Below, in pieces: positions 25,135 to 34,254 of a DNA stretch of 64,000 nt (position 1 is the stretch's first letter; every line of letters begins with the position of its first letter). The stretch covers positions 124,001 through 188,000 of the forward strand of contig NZ_SRXO01000002.1 in the NCBI RefSeq assembly GCF_008360935.1, read 5' to 3'. The DNA comes from Siccirubricoccus phaeus. Its GTDB lineage: Bacteria > Pseudomonadota > Alphaproteobacteria > Acetobacterales > Acetobacteraceae. The notes under the pieces were generated by a model that was given only the letters and a program-made list of their open reading frames with translations, was not told where the DNA came from and made no database searches. Both the position numbers and the translations under genes were made by a program.

Positions 25135-27738
25135 TCAGAACCGCTTCAGCAGCCGGTCGATATAGTCCAGCTCTTCGGCCGGGCGCTCGCGCTCGGCGCC
25201 GCGGCGGCGCAGCTCCTCCTGCAGCCGGCGGGTGCGCAGCAGCTCCGCCTCCTCCGGCACGCGGGTATCGGCGCCGTTGTCGGCGGTGCCGTTCACGTCG
25301 CGGGTGCGGCGGCCGAGCGGGTCGCGCCCCTCGCCCTGGCCCTGCGCCTGGTCCTGGCCGTTGCCGCCGCCCGGCTGGTCGCCCGCCATGTCCTGCGGGT
25401 CGCCCTCCTCGTCGCCTTCCTGGGCGCCCTGGCCGAATTGGCGCTGCATGCTCTGCGCCATCTGCCGCCCGCCCTCCTGCAGGGCGCGGAGCGCGCGCTG
25501 CTGGGCGTCGCGCGGGTCGCCGCCGCCGCGGAGTTCTTCCTGCGCCTCGCGCATCGCCTGGTCGGCGCGGCCGAGGCCGTCCGGCACCTCCCCGGTCAGG
25601 TCGCCGAATTGCTGCATCAGCTCGCCGAGCGCCCGGCGCAGGGCGCGCTGGCGGCGGCCATCCTGCTCCGTCTCCGCCTGGGCGTCCGGGCTGGGCTGCG
25701 GTGGCTGCTGGGCTTGCGGCGGCTCCGGCGGCCAGCGCAGGCCGGGCAGGGGGCGCTGCTGCTGGCGCTGGCGCTGGGCCCGCTCCCGCTCCTCGCCATC
25801 GGCCCGCTGATGGCTGCGGTCCAGCATGTCCGACTGGCGGCGGACCATGTCCTGCACCACGCCCATTTGCTGCTGGCCGCGCTCTCGGCGCTGCTGCCGC
25901 TCGGCGCTTTCGCTGCGGCTGGCGCGGCCTTCCTCCAGCGCCTTCAGCATCTCCTCCAGCTCGGCCAGCTCGCGCCGCGCATCCTCGGTGCGGCCCTCGC
26001 GCGCCGCTTCCTCCATGCGGCGGGTGCGGCGGTCCATCTCCCGCTGGTCCATCAGCCGGGATTGCGGGTCGAAGGGGATGGATTCGGCATTCTCGCGCTG
26101 CAGCCGTTCCGCCAGCGCCTCCAGATGCTGGCGGATGGCGTCACGCAGCTCCTGGATCCGCCGCTCGATCTCGGCGCGCTGCTCGGCCTGGGCGGGGTCG
26201 TCGCGCGGCATCTGCTCGGCCTGGTCCAGCGCCTCGCGCAGCGCCTCCCGCGCCTGCTGCAGGGCGCGGAGGGTGCGGCCGTCGCGGCCCTCCTCCAGCG
26301 CCAGGGCGGTTTCCCAGAGGATCTCCTGCACCTCGCCGATCGCCTCCGGCCGCCGGTCATAGGCGAGGCGGGAGCGGGCGCTGCGCAGCGCCAGATAGGT
26401 GGCGGCATCATGCTCGAAGGCCTCCGGGGCCTGGGCAATCGCCTCCAGCTCCTGCCGCGCCGGGGTGCGGCGATTGGGCTCCAGGGAAAGCTGGCGGCGC
26501 AGCGCGATGAGCTGCTTCGCCACCGGATGGGTGAAGCTGCGCTCCGGCAGGGTCAGGCCGGCGAGCTCGGACTGGCCCTCCTGCCCCGCCCCGTCGCGGG
26601 CGATAAGCTTCGCCTCCACCTCCAGCCCGGCCCAGGGATGGGCCGACAGGTCCGGCTGGCCGGCGCCGCGGGCGGATTTCGGCAAGCCGCCGGGCAACGG
26701 CAGATCCAGCACCAAGGGCGGGGCGTCCGGCCTCGCCGCCAGGCGCAGCTCGGCGCGCAGCCCGGCCAGGCCCCAATCATCCTCCGCCCGCCAGGGCAGG
26801 CGGGTGGCGAGGCCGCGCTGGGCGCGGCCCGGCGGCTCGGCGAAGGCGACGGTCGGCGGGGCATCGGCCTGGACCGAGAGGCTCCATTGCACCAGCTCCG
26901 ACCCGTTGCGGCGGATGGCGACTTGCTGGCCCGCGGTCAGCGGCGCCTCGGCGGTGAAGCTGCCGCCATCCAGGGCGCGGAAGGGGCGCAGCTCGGGGCC
27001 GGTGACCAGCTCGGGCGCCGCGCCGCCGCTGCCGCCGGAAAGCGAGACCTGCAGCTTGCTGCCGGCCGGCACGGTGGCGGCGCCGCCGCGCGGGTCGAGG
27101 AAGATCGGCGCGGCGCCGGTATAGGCGGGCGGCGTCACCCAGGCTTCCAGCTTCAGCGCCGGCACCGGGGCCGGGCCGGCCCAGCTCGGCTGGAAGGCGC
27201 GCAGCAGCAGCCGCGGCGCATCGGCGCCGGCGATGGTCAGCGCCGCCACCAGGCCCAACACCACGGCGGCGCGCAGCGCCCGCGGGTCCCGGGCCGGCAG
27301 GCCGGGGCGGGGGGCGCGCAGCTTCAGCCGGCCGAGCGCCGCCGCGGCGCGCTGCTGATGCACCTGCCAGAGGGCGAGGGCCGCCGGGTCATCCCCCGCC
27401 GGCCGGTCCGAGAGCGCCGAGAGCGGGCGGTGGCGCAGGCCGGAATCGCGTTCCAGCCGGCGTTCCGCCCCGGCCGCATCCGGCCAGGCGAAGCCACGGA
27501 TGCCACGCCAGGCGAGCCAGCCCAGCCCGCCGCCGAACCCTGCCAGCAGCAGCAGGTGCGCTGAGGGCGGCAGCCGCGCCGGCACATCCAGGAAGGCGAG
27601 GATGGCGAAGCCCCCGAGCAGGCCGAGCACCGGCCAGGCGCGCGGCCAGGCCTCCTCCCACCACAAGGCGAGGCCGGCGAGGCGGCGCCGGCGGCGCAGC
27701 GCGCCCTGGATCTCGCCCGGCAGGGGGGCCTGGCTCAT
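25135..27738 (-). CDS. TIGR02302/DUF4175-family membrane protein
   Basis: The 867-residue product starts at MSQAPLPGEIQGALRRRRR. Two membrane helices follow near residues 35-80 and one near 160, then a periplasmic-looking beta domain and a very long, highly charged Gln/Glu/Arg-rich helical region. The C terminus is ELDYIDRLLKRF. This layout and the position next to lysA match the alphaproteobacterial TIGR02302 family, whose function is unknown. The ATG at 27738 overlaps the lysA stop (ATGA), so translation is coupled. The helical half may form an extended coiled coil. Confidence 0.9.
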   Translation of the reverse strand: MSQAPLPGEIQGALRRRRRLAGLALWWEEAWPRAWPVLGLLGGFAILAFLDVPARLPPSAHLLLLAGFGGGLGWLAWRGIRGFAWPDAAGAERRLERDSGLRHRPLSALSDRPAGDDPAALALWQVHQQRAAAALGRLKLRAPRPGLPARDPRALRAAVVLGLVAALTIAGADAPRLLLRAFQPSWAGPAPVPALKLEAWVTPPAYTGAAPIFLDPRGGAATVPAGSKLQVSLSGGSGGAAPELVTGPELRPFRALDGGSFTAEAPLTAGQQVAIRRNGSELVQWSLSVQADAPPTVAFAEPPGRAQRGLATRLPWRAEDDWGLAGLRAELRLAARPDAPPLVLDLPLPGGLPKSARGAGQPDLSAHPWAGLEVEAKLIARDGAGQEGQSELAGLTLPERSFTHPVAKQLIALRRQLSLEPNRRTPARQELEAIAQAPEAFEHDAATYLALRSARSRLAYDRRPEAIGEVQEILWETALALEEGRDGRTLRALQQAREALREALDQAEQMPRDDPAQAEQRAEIERRIQELRDAIRQHLEALAERLQRENAESIPFDPQSRLMDQREMDRRTRRMEEAAREGRTEDARRELAELEEMLKALEEGRASRSESAERQQRRERGQQQMGVVQDMVRRQSDMLDRSHQRADGEERERAQRQRQQQRPLPGLRWPPEPPQAQQPPQPSPDAQAETEQDGRRQRALRRALGELMQQFGDLTGEVPDGLGRADQAMREAQEELRGGGDPRDAQQRALRALQEGGRQMAQSMQRQFGQGAQEGDEEGDPQDMAGDQPGGGNGQDQAQGQGEGRDPLGRRTRDVNGTADNGADTRVPEEAELLRTRRLQEELRRRGAERERPAEELDYIDRLLKRF

Positions 27739-29081
27739 GTCGCGCTCTCCCAAGGCGGCAGGCGCTGGCCGGCGAGCAGGGCCTCCTGGCTCTGCCGGTC
27801 CCGCACCACGGCGAAGCGGGCGCCGTCCACCATCACCTCCGCGGCGAGGGGGCGCATGTTGTAGGTGCTGCTCATCGCCGCGCCATAGGCCCCCGCATCG
27901 AGGAGGGCGACCAGCGCCCCGGGAGGTAGAGATGGCAATGCCCGGCCCCGGGTGAAGGTGTCGCCCGTCTCGCAGACCGGGCCGACCACATCGGCCGGGG
28001 CGAGAGGCAACGCGGCCGCTTCCGCCGAGACCGGGAGGATCCCGTGCCACGCCTCATACATCGCCGGGCGGACCAGATCGTTCATTGCGGCGTCGAGGAC
28101 GAGGAAGCGGCGGGAGGGGGTCTGCTTCTGCAGCACCACCGCGGCGAGCAGGAGGCCGGCGGGGCCGGCGATCCAGCGGCCGGGCTCCAGCATCACCGGC
28201 AGGCCGAGCGGGCCGAGCGTGGCCTTGATGGCGCCGGCCAGGGCTTCCGGCAGCGGGGCGGGCTCGTCGCGATAGGGGATGCCGAGGCCGCCGCCGCAAT
28301 CGATGTGGTGGAGGGGCAGGCCGGCCGCCAGCAGCTCCCGCGCCAGCTCGGCGAGGCGGGCATAGGCGGCGCGGTAGGGCGCCATGCCGCTGGTGATCTG
28401 GCTGCCGATATGGGTGGCGAGGCCGACCGGGGCGAGGCCGGGCAGCGTGGCCAGCCTGGCGTAGAGGGCCGGCGCCTGGTCGATGCCGACGCCGAATTTG
28501 TTCTCCGACCGGCCGGTGGTGATCTTGGCGTGGGTGCGGGCATCCACGTCCGGGTTGACCCGCAGCGCGACCCGGGCGGTGCGGCCGAGGGAGGCGGCGA
28601 GGGCGGAGAGCATCTCCGCCTCCTCGGCGCTCTCGAGGTTGATCTGGGCGATGTCCTCGGCCAGGGCCAGGCGCAGCTCCCGCGCCGTCTTGCCGACGCC
28701 GGAGAAGACGATGGCCGAGGCGGGGATGCCGGCGGCGCGGGCGGCGCGCAGCTCGCCTTCCGAGACCACGTCGGCGCCGAGGCCCTCCTGCGCCAGCACA
28801 TGCAGCACGGCGAGGTTGGTGTTGGCCTTGACCGCGTAATGAATGCCGGCGCGGAGGCCGGCCTCGGCCAGGGCCGTCTTCAGCGCGCGGGCGCGGCGGC
28901 GGAGGGTGTTGGCGGAATAGACCCAGCAGGGGGTGCCGGCGACCTCGGCAATGCGGGCGAGGGGCACCTCCTCCACCAGCAGCCCATCCTGGGCGTGGAG
29001 GGAGAGGGCGGGGCGGGCGGCGATCAGCTCGGCGAAGCTGGGATCCGGGGTTTCGGGCGGCAGCGGAAGGGGGGAGGCCAT
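27735..29081 (-). CDS. lysA: diaminopimelate decarboxylase
   Basis: LysA makes lysine from meso-diaminopimelate with pyridoxal phosphate. The 448-residue product has the PLP lysine K85 in HYAVKANTN, the glycine motif HIDCGGGLGIPY and phosphate-contact EPGRWIAGP. The active-site Cys comes from VCETGDTFTRG, and the C-terminal substrate loop has AYGAAMSSTYNMRP. The ATG at 29081 is chosen because the open frame upstream runs through family F repeats. It is the first gene of a unit with the TIGR02302 gene and perhaps the VOC gene. Confidence 0.97.
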   Translation of the reverse strand: MASPLPLPPETPDPSFAELIAARPALSLHAQDGLLVEEVPLARIAEVAGTPCWVYSANTLRRRARALKTALAEAGLRAGIHYAVKANTNLAVLHVLAQEGLGADVVSEGELRAARAAGIPASAIVFSGVGKTARELRLALAEDIAQINLESAEEAEMLSALAASLGRTARVALRVNPDVDARTHAKITTGRSENKFGVGIDQAPALYARLATLPGLAPVGLATHIGSQITSGMAPYRAAYARLAELARELLAAGLPLHHIDCGGGLGIPYRDEPAPLPEALAGAIKATLGPLGLPVMLEPGRWIAGPAGLLLAAVVLQKQTPSRRFLVLDAAMNDLVRPAMYEAWHGILPVSAEAAALPLAPADVVGPVCETGDTFTRGRALPSLPPGALVALLDAGAYGAAMSSTYNMRPLAAEVMVDGARFAVVRDRQSQEALLAGQRLPPWESAT

Positions 29082-29135
29082 CCCGCCATTGTGCGGCGCG
29101 GGAGGGGGTGGGGACAAGGGAAGCGTGGACAAGCC

Positions 29136-29335
29136 GACGACTCCCTCTCCCGCGAAGCGGGGGAGGGTCGGGGTGGGGGTGAGCAAAGGCGGTGGGGACG
29201 AAGGCGGTGGGTGGGCAAAGGCGGTGGGGGTGGGCAAAGCAGCGCAGGTGGCCGAGGCGCGCGGTGGCGCCGCACCCTCCACAGATTCCAGCCACACCCC
29301 CACCCTGACCCTCCCCCGCAGGGCGGGGGAGGGAA
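29136..29335. repeat. inverted pair of family F hairpins flanking short direct repeats
   Basis: A hairpin CCCTCTCCCGC-GAA-GCGGGGGAGGG near 29142-29168 with a GTCGGGGTGGGGGT tail, and an oppositely oriented CCCTCCCCCGC-AGG-GCGGGGGAGGG near 29308-29333 preceded by ACCCCCACCCTGA. Between them, about 29182-29240, are degenerate copies of GGCAAAGGCGGTGGGG. This resembles a REP pair (BIME). It occupies the lysA upstream region, so any lysA promoter must lie within or beside it. Confidence 0.75.
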
Positions 29336-29339
29336 GGCG

Positions 29340-29723
29340 TCAGCCCCCCACCGTCCCGTTCACCCGGCTGCCGGCCCGGCGCAGCACGGCGCAGAGGCGG
29401 GAGAAGGCGAGCCAGAAAGCACCGTGGCCGGGCGCGTCCTCGGCATGGTTGTTCACCTTCGGCTCGCCCCGCCGCAGCAGGCCGAGGCGGGATTCGAATC
29501 GGCCGCGGAGGTTCTCCAGGAAGGCGTCGCTGCTGCCCATGTACTGCTCGATCATCTCGGCGGCGATGTCGATCTCCACCCGGGCGCGGCCATCGAGCGT
29601 GAAGCGCTTCAGGGCGCGGCTTTCGTTCACCAGCACCAGGTGCAGCCGGTGCAGCTCCGCGAGGTGGCGGGCGATGCGCAACCGGGTCTCCCGCACATCC
29701 TCCTGGTTGTCGGTCTCGGGCAT
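29340..29723 (-). CDS. hypothetical cytoplasmic protein
   Basis: A 127-residue, charged, mainly helical protein (MPETDNQEDVRETRLRIARH...). No signal peptide, membrane helix or recognised motif. GGGAGG lies 5 bases before the ATG at 29723, a good ribosome site. It lies upstream of lysA on the same strand but the repeat region separates them. No function is proposed. Confidence 0.7.
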   Translation of the reverse strand: MPETDNQEDVRETRLRIARHLAELHRLHLVLVNESRALKRFTLDGRARVEIDIAAEMIEQYMGSSDAFLENLRGRFESRLGLLRRGEPKVNNHAEDAPGHGAFWLAFSRLCAVLRRAGSRVNGTVGG

Positions 29724-29864
29724 CCCTGCCTCCCTGATTTGCCCCCTTGGACGGCACCGGGCAGCATGGCGCGGCAAGGGTGAAGCGGGGGTGAATCCGG
29801 CGCCGCTTGACCGCGCCCGGCGCGGGGGCGAGCCTTGCCGCGGAACGTCCCGGGATGAGAGCGC

Positions 29865-31001
29865 ATGTTGCCGCTGCAAGGCGTGAAGGTTGTCGAGATC
29901 GGCCAGAACCTGGCCGGGCCCTATGCCAGCGAGATCCTCGGCATGCTGGGGGCGGAGGTGGTGAAGATCGAGCGGCCGGAGGGCGACGACGCCCGTGGCT
30001 GGGGCCCGCCCTTCCATGCCGGCATCGCCACCAGCTTCCACGCGGTGAACCGCAACAAGCGCAGCATCGCACTGGACCTGAAGGACAAGGCGGCCTGCGA
30101 CTGGCTGCGCGGCTTCATCGGCACGCGGGACATCTTCATCCAGAACATGCGGCCGGGCTCGCTGGAGGGGTTCGGGCTGGGGGCGGAGGCGCTGCGGGCC
30201 GCCAACCCGAAGCTGATCTACTGCTCCCTGCACGCCTTCGGCGCCGTCGGGCCGCTGGCGCTGAAGCCGGGCTATGAGCCGATCGTGCAGGCCTTCACCG
30301 GCATGTTCAGCGTGAACGGCTCGGCCGAGGCGCCGCCGGCGCGGGTCGGGATGCAGGTGCTGGATCTCGGCACGGGGGTGTGGGCGGCGCTGGGCTGCCT
30401 GGCGGCGCTGCAAAGGCGGCACCTGACGGGGGAGGGGGGCGTGGTGGACACCTCGCTCTTCGAGACCGGCCTCGGCTGGATGGCGCAGCATTTCTGCGGC
30501 TATTTCGTCAGCGGGAAGCAGCCGCCGCGGCACCGCAGCGGCAACCCGAAGCTGATCGTCTTCCAGGCCTTCGATACGCTGGATGGCGAGATCGTGGTGG
30601 CCGCCGCCAATGACCGGCTCTTCGCCAAGATGACGGCGGTGCTGGGCCACCCGGAATGGGGCGCCGATCCGCGCTTCAAGACCAATGCCGACCGCATCGC
30701 CCATCGCGAGATCATCCTGCCGCTGCTGGAAGGCGCGATGCGGGAGAAGACCAGTGCGGAGTGGGCGGAGGCGCTGGAGGCGGCGGGGATTCCCTGCTCG
30801 CCGATCCATGACCTTGCAGGGGTGGAGGCACATCCGCAGACCGCGGCGCTCGGCATCATCCAGGAGATGCCGGGCTATGACCTGCGGGGCATCGGGCTGC
30901 CGGTGAGCTTCGACGGCGCAAGGCCGGCGACGCGGCAGGGGGCGCCGGCGCTGGGCGAGGCGAATGCGGAATTCGGCGCGCCGGTGCCGAAGAAGGGCTG
31001 A
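29865..31001 (+). CDS. family III CoA-transferase (CaiB/BaiF type)
   Basis: The 378-residue product shows the family III start GVKVVEIGQNLAGPYASEIL, the LGAEVVKIERPEGD motif and the GGVVDTSLFET motif, in which D195 corresponds to the catalytic aspartate. The enzyme moves CoA between carboxylic acids in the cytoplasm; the acid is unknown. It is followed by a region with a perfect 26-bp inverted repeat. A second CoA-transferase of this family is at 54662-55846. The nearby class II aldolase and ThDP genes hint at organic-acid catabolism but are not in the same operon. Confidence 0.93.
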   Translation: MLPLQGVKVVEIGQNLAGPYASEILGMLGAEVVKIERPEGDDARGWGPPFHAGIATSFHAVNRNKRSIALDLKDKAACDWLRGFIGTRDIFIQNMRPGSLEGFGLGAEALRAANPKLIYCSLHAFGAVGPLALKPGYEPIVQAFTGMFSVNGSAEAPPARVGMQVLDLGTGVWAALGCLAALQRRHLTGEGGVVDTSLFETGLGWMAQHFCGYFVSGKQPPRHRSGNPKLIVFQAFDTLDGEIVVAAANDRLFAKMTAVLGHPEWGADPRFKTNADRIAHREIILPLLEGAMREKTSAEWAEALEAAGIPCSPIHDLAGVEAHPQTAALGIIQEMPGYDLRGIGLPVSFDGARPATRQGAPALGEANAEFGAPVPKKG

Positions 31002-31030
31002 CCGGCAGCCGCGTCGCGGCGGGCGCGCTG

Positions 31031-31205
31031 ATCGCGCGCTCGACGACGTCGAGCGCATCCCTCGCGACAGCCACGGTGCTGGAACGCTGTCAAGGACGCA
31101 GCCGCGCAAAGCGCGGTGCCGCTGCGCGGCATCCTTGACAGCGTTCCAGCACCGTGGCCCAGGGCAATGGTGGCCTTCGACGGTGTCGAAGGCCCGTTCA
31201 GGGCC
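31031..31205. repeat. family E region with a perfect 26-bp inverted repeat
   Basis: Positions 31071-31096 and 31132-31157 are perfect inverted copies (26 of 26) around a 35-bp GC-rich spacer that can itself pair (GCCGCGC/GCGCGGC). Flanking it are GCGCTCGACGACGTCGAGCGC and CCTTCGACGGTGTCGAAGG, themselves palindromic. A related element follows the small gene at 51257-51445. It could act as a strong bidirectional terminator. The rest of the 394-bp gap to 31395 shows no gene. Confidence 0.85.
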
Positions 31206-31395
31206 TTCGCGCCGCGAGAGGGGCGGGGTGGCGATGGATAGGCTGTGCATGGCGGCTTCGCCGCGATAAGCCGCCGGGAAGGTGGCGCGGCCCTTCGCTG
31301 CGCGCGACGCGCCGAGGACTGGCGGATTGCGTCTGCCACCGCAGGCGCCGTCAAAGGTGGGCGCGGCGATCGGGTGCGCCGGCGGCAGCGGCCGT

Positions 31396-31830
31396 TCAGC
31401 CGCACTCGCCGCGTGCGAGGAGGTCGAGCGTCAGCTTGTCGCGCTCGCCGCCGCAAGGGCCGGCGATGGCGTCCTCGAAGACGGAGCCGGATGGCGCAGC
31501 CGCGGCGAACAGCGTCATGCAGGAGCGGAACTTCATGTCGTCCGGGCTGCCGAAGATCTCGTGCAGGCTGCGGCCCCGCACGCCCAGCACCAGCCGCGTG
31601 CACTCCTCCAGCCGCTTGCCCAGCACGGGATGCGCCAGCCAGGCCCGCGCCTCGGCGAGATCCGCCAGCCCGTAATGCAGCGCCGTCGGGCTGCGGCCCA
31701 GCGCGCGCAATTGCGGAAAGACGAACCACATCCAATGGCTCGTCTTCCGCCCCGCCGCCAGCTCCCGCTTTACCGCTTCCAGCACCGGCGCCTGCGCCGT
31801 GGCGAACCGTTCCAGCCCCGCGTCGCTCAT
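31396..31830 (-). CDS. DUF1810-family protein
   Basis: The 144-residue product matches the conserved DUF1810 pattern: LERFATAQAPVLEAVKREL, KTSHWMWFVFPQL, LHYGLADLAEARAWLAHP, RLEECTRLVL and SPDDMKFRSCMTLF. Function of the family is unknown. Its ATG overlaps the stop of the upstream Bug-protein gene by 4 bp, although a functional link between the two is not obvious. Confidence 0.88.
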   Translation of the reverse strand: MSDAGLERFATAQAPVLEAVKRELAAGRKTSHWMWFVFPQLRALGRSPTALHYGLADLAEARAWLAHPVLGKRLEECTRLVLGVRGRSLHEIFGSPDDMKFRSCMTLFAAAAPSGSVFEDAIAGPCGGERDKLTLDLLARGECG

Positions 31831-32759
31831 TCCGGCTCGATCCCCGCCATCTGTACGAAGCGGGCCCATTTCTCCCGCTCCTGCCGCACCAACGCGGCGA
31901 TCTGCGCCAGGCTCAACGCCTCCGGCACGAAGCCGAATTCCACCAGCCGGGACCGCGCCGGCTCCGCCAGGATGGCGGCGTTCACCAGCGCGTTCAGCCG
32001 CGTGGAGACCTCCTCCGGCGTCGCCGCCGGCACCGCCACGCCGAGGAAGCCGGTCAGCACGAAATCCGGCCAGGTCTCGGAGAGGGCGGGCAGGTCCGGC
32101 CACCTCTCCCACCGCCCCTGCCGGGTGATGGCCAGCGCCCGCGTCTGGTTCTGCCGCAGCCAGGCATCGCCCGCCGTGGTGTCCACGAAGATGAAATCCA
32201 GCCGCCCGGCCAGCAGGTCGGTCAGCGCCGTGCCGATGGCGCGGTAGGGCACGCCCTGCATCGGCACCCCGGACATCACCCCCAGCAACTCCCCCGGCAC
32301 GCGGGAGGAGGCGTTGAAATGCCCGAAGAACACCTGGCGCCGCTTTGCCTCCGCCAGCAGCCCGGCCACATCCCGGAAGGGCGCCTCCGCCTTCACCATC
32401 AGGTAGCTGCCATTGGAGCCGAAGAAGCCGACCGTGGTGAAATCCTTCTCCGGGTCGTAGGGCAGGTCCCGCACCGTGGAGGGGTTGGCGGAATGGGTGC
32501 TGGTGGTGGCCAGCAGCAGGGTGTGGCCATCCGGCGCCGCCTGCTTCACCGCCATGGTGCCGATCACGCCATTGGCGCCCGGCCGGTTGTCCACCACCAC
32601 GGGCTGGCCGGTCGTGCTCTCGATATATTGCCCGATCAGCCGCGCCGTGATGTCGCCCGAGCCGCCCGGGGCGAAGGGGACGATGATGCGCAGCGGGCGG
32701 GGCTGGGCCAAGGCGGGGGTGGAGAGCAGCAAGAGGGGCAGGGCGCGGCGGCGCAGCAT
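31827..32759 (-). CDS. TctC/Bug-family periplasmic solute-binding protein 1
   Basis: The 310-residue product has a short signal peptide (RRRALPLLLLSTPALAQ) and the Bug-family signatures RIIVPFAPGGSGDITARL, VVVDNRPGANGVIG and LPYDPEKDFTTVGFF. Bug proteins bind carboxylates or other small acids in the periplasm and often lack an adjacent transporter; no tctA or tctB is seen here. It is translationally coupled to the DUF1810 gene. The family D repeat and the divergent class II aldolase gene lie upstream. Confidence 0.93.
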   Translation of the reverse strand: MLRRRALPLLLLSTPALAQPRPLRIIVPFAPGGSGDITARLIGQYIESTTGQPVVVDNRPGANGVIGTMAVKQAAPDGHTLLLATTSTHSANPSTVRDLPYDPEKDFTTVGFFGSNGSYLMVKAEAPFRDVAGLLAEAKRRQVFFGHFNASSRVPGELLGVMSGVPMQGVPYRAIGTALTDLLAGRLDFIFVDTTAGDAWLRQNQTRALAITRQGRWERWPDLPALSETWPDFVLTGFLGVAVPAATPEEVSTRLNALVNAAILAEPARSRLVEFGFVPEALSLAQIAALVRQEREKWARFVQMAGIEPE

Positions 32760-32863
32760 GGGCAGAGGGTCCGGGACGTTTCTTCCGTTGCCACTGTCGG
32801 TCGATCGACCACCCCCTTCAACCCCCCGCGCTTCGCTGCTTGAATGGGACCCAGACCACCAGG

Positions 32864-32938
32864 CTTTGTTTGCAGTGGCCTGCTCGTCCGCTCCGTTCGC
32901 TGGAAATCCAGCGAACTTCGCGGGCAGGACACTAGGAG
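32864..32938. repeat. family D repeat, partial copy 3
   Basis: Contains TTTGTTTGCAGTGGCCTGC and GTTCGCTGGAAATCCAGCGAAC followed by TTCGCGGGCAGGACACTAG, the right half of the elements at 57902-58143. Its terminal CTAG runs directly into GGAGG, the ribosome site of the class II aldolase gene, so the insertion edge lies 12 bases from the start codon. Confidence 0.8.
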
Positions 32939-32947
32939 GACCCGCCC

Positions 32948-33727
32948 ATGACCATGCATGGCCCGTTGCGCATCGCCCCCCTGCAGGGCTCCGTCTCCGC
33001 CGCCGAGTGGCAGGCGCGGGTGGACCTCGCCGCCTGCTACCGGCTCTGCGAGAGCTACGGCATGTCCGACATGATCTACACCCACATCACCGCGCGGGTG
33101 CCGGACCAGAAGGACCATTTCCTCATCAACCCGAACGGCATGCTGTTCGGGGAGATCACCGCCTCCTCCCTGCTGAAGGTCAGCCTGGACGGGGAGATCC
33201 TCTACAAGCCGGACCTGCCCTACGGCCTGCACCCGGCGGGCTTCACCATCCATTCCGCCATCTACCGGGCGCGGCCGGATGCCATGGCGGCGATGCACAC
33301 CCACACCGTGGCCGGCATGGCGGTCTCCGCCCTGAAATGCGGGCTGCTGCCGCTGACCCAGACGGCGACGCGCTTCTACGGCCGCCTCGCCTACCATGAA
33401 TTCCGTGGGCCGGAGCGCGACCCGTCCGAGCGCGATTCGCTGGCGAAGAGCATTGGCCCGCTGAATTACTGCATCCTGCGCAACCACGGGCTGCTGACCC
33501 TGGGCGAGAGCGTGCCGGAAGCCTTCATCGCCATGTGGGGGCTGGAGCGCGCCTGCCAGGCCCAGCTCCAGGCCATGGCCTGCAACACGGAGCTGAACCT
33601 CCCGCCCGACGACGTCGTCGCCAAATCCTGCGAGATGTACACCAGCGGCTCCCGCCGCTACGGGCTGCTGGAATGGCCCGGCCTGCTGCGCAAGCTGGAC
33701 ATGCAGGACCCGAGCTACCGGGACTGA
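32948..33727 (+). CDS. class II aldolase/adducin-family protein
   Basis: The 259-residue product has the zinc-binding pattern HTH at 117-119 (MHTHTVAGMA) and H180 in NHGLLTLG. The family start DLAACYRLCESYGMSDMIYTHITAR and INPNGMLFGEITASSL are also present. These enzymes cleave or decarboxylate hydroxy-acid phosphates or related compounds. The substrate is unknown. GGAGG precedes the ATG at 32948, adjoining a repeat edge. The following genes (VOC protein, Bug protein, ThDP enzyme, Bug protein) run in the same direction and probably form one catabolic transcription unit. Confidence 0.9.
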   Translation: MTMHGPLRIAPLQGSVSAAEWQARVDLAACYRLCESYGMSDMIYTHITARVPDQKDHFLINPNGMLFGEITASSLLKVSLDGEILYKPDLPYGLHPAGFTIHSAIYRARPDAMAAMHTHTVAGMAVSALKCGLLPLTQTATRFYGRLAYHEFRGPERDPSERDSLAKSIGPLNYCILRNHGLLTLGESVPEAFIAMWGLERACQAQLQAMACNTELNLPPDDVVAKSCEMYTSGSRRYGLLEWPGLLRKLDMQDPSYRD

Positions 33728-33821
33728 GGCTGCGCCCACAAGCCGGGACCACGACCTTCCGGGCGTGGTCCCGGCCCGTGCCCAACCGGCACCAAAAGCG
33801 TCCACGCCACGGAGGAACGCC

Positions 33822-34232
33822 ATGAAGCTCACGCTGCATCACGTGAATTACTGCTCCAAGGACGTCCCGGGGATGGAGCGCTTCTACCGCGACATCCTCG
33901 GCCTGGAGACGGAGCCCTCGATCAACCCTGCCTCCCGCGTCACCGCCAAGGGCTATGCCGGCGCGGTCGCCTTTGTCACCGATGGCCAGACGCAGTTCCA
34001 TCTGGCGCAGCAGGATCTGGGCGTGGCCTTCCGCACCGGCCAGCCGCTCAATCCGCTGGAACGCGGGCACATCGCCTTCCGCACCGACGACATCGCCGGC
34101 TTCAAGCGGCTGCTGGAGGAGAAGGGCATTCCCTATGCCGATTACGGCGATTGGGCGATGAATGGCTGGTACCAGATCTTTTTCCAGGACCCCGAGGGCA
34201 ACGTTATCGAAGTGCACCAGGCTCGCGGCTGA
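33822..34232 (+). CDS. VOC-family protein (glyoxalase/dioxygenase fold)
   Basis: The 136-residue product has LHHVNYCSKDVPGMERFYRD with a metal-type histidine at the start, GHIAFRTDDIAGFKRLLEEKG in the middle and FFQDPEGNVIEVHQ with the C-terminal glutamate ligand. This is a complete single-domain VOC protein. GGAGGAACGCC precedes the ATG. It lies between the class II aldolase and Bug protein 2, 94 and 22 bp away. Glyoxalase, isomerase or ring-cleavage roles are all possible. Confidence 0.9.
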   Translation: MKLTLHHVNYCSKDVPGMERFYRDILGLETEPSINPASRVTAKGYAGAVAFVTDGQTQFHLAQQDLGVAFRTGQPLNPLERGHIAFRTDDIAGFKRLLEEKGIPYADYGDWAMNGWYQIFFQDPEGNVIEVHQARG

Positions 34233-34254
34233 CCGAACCGGGGGAGGTCCGGGC

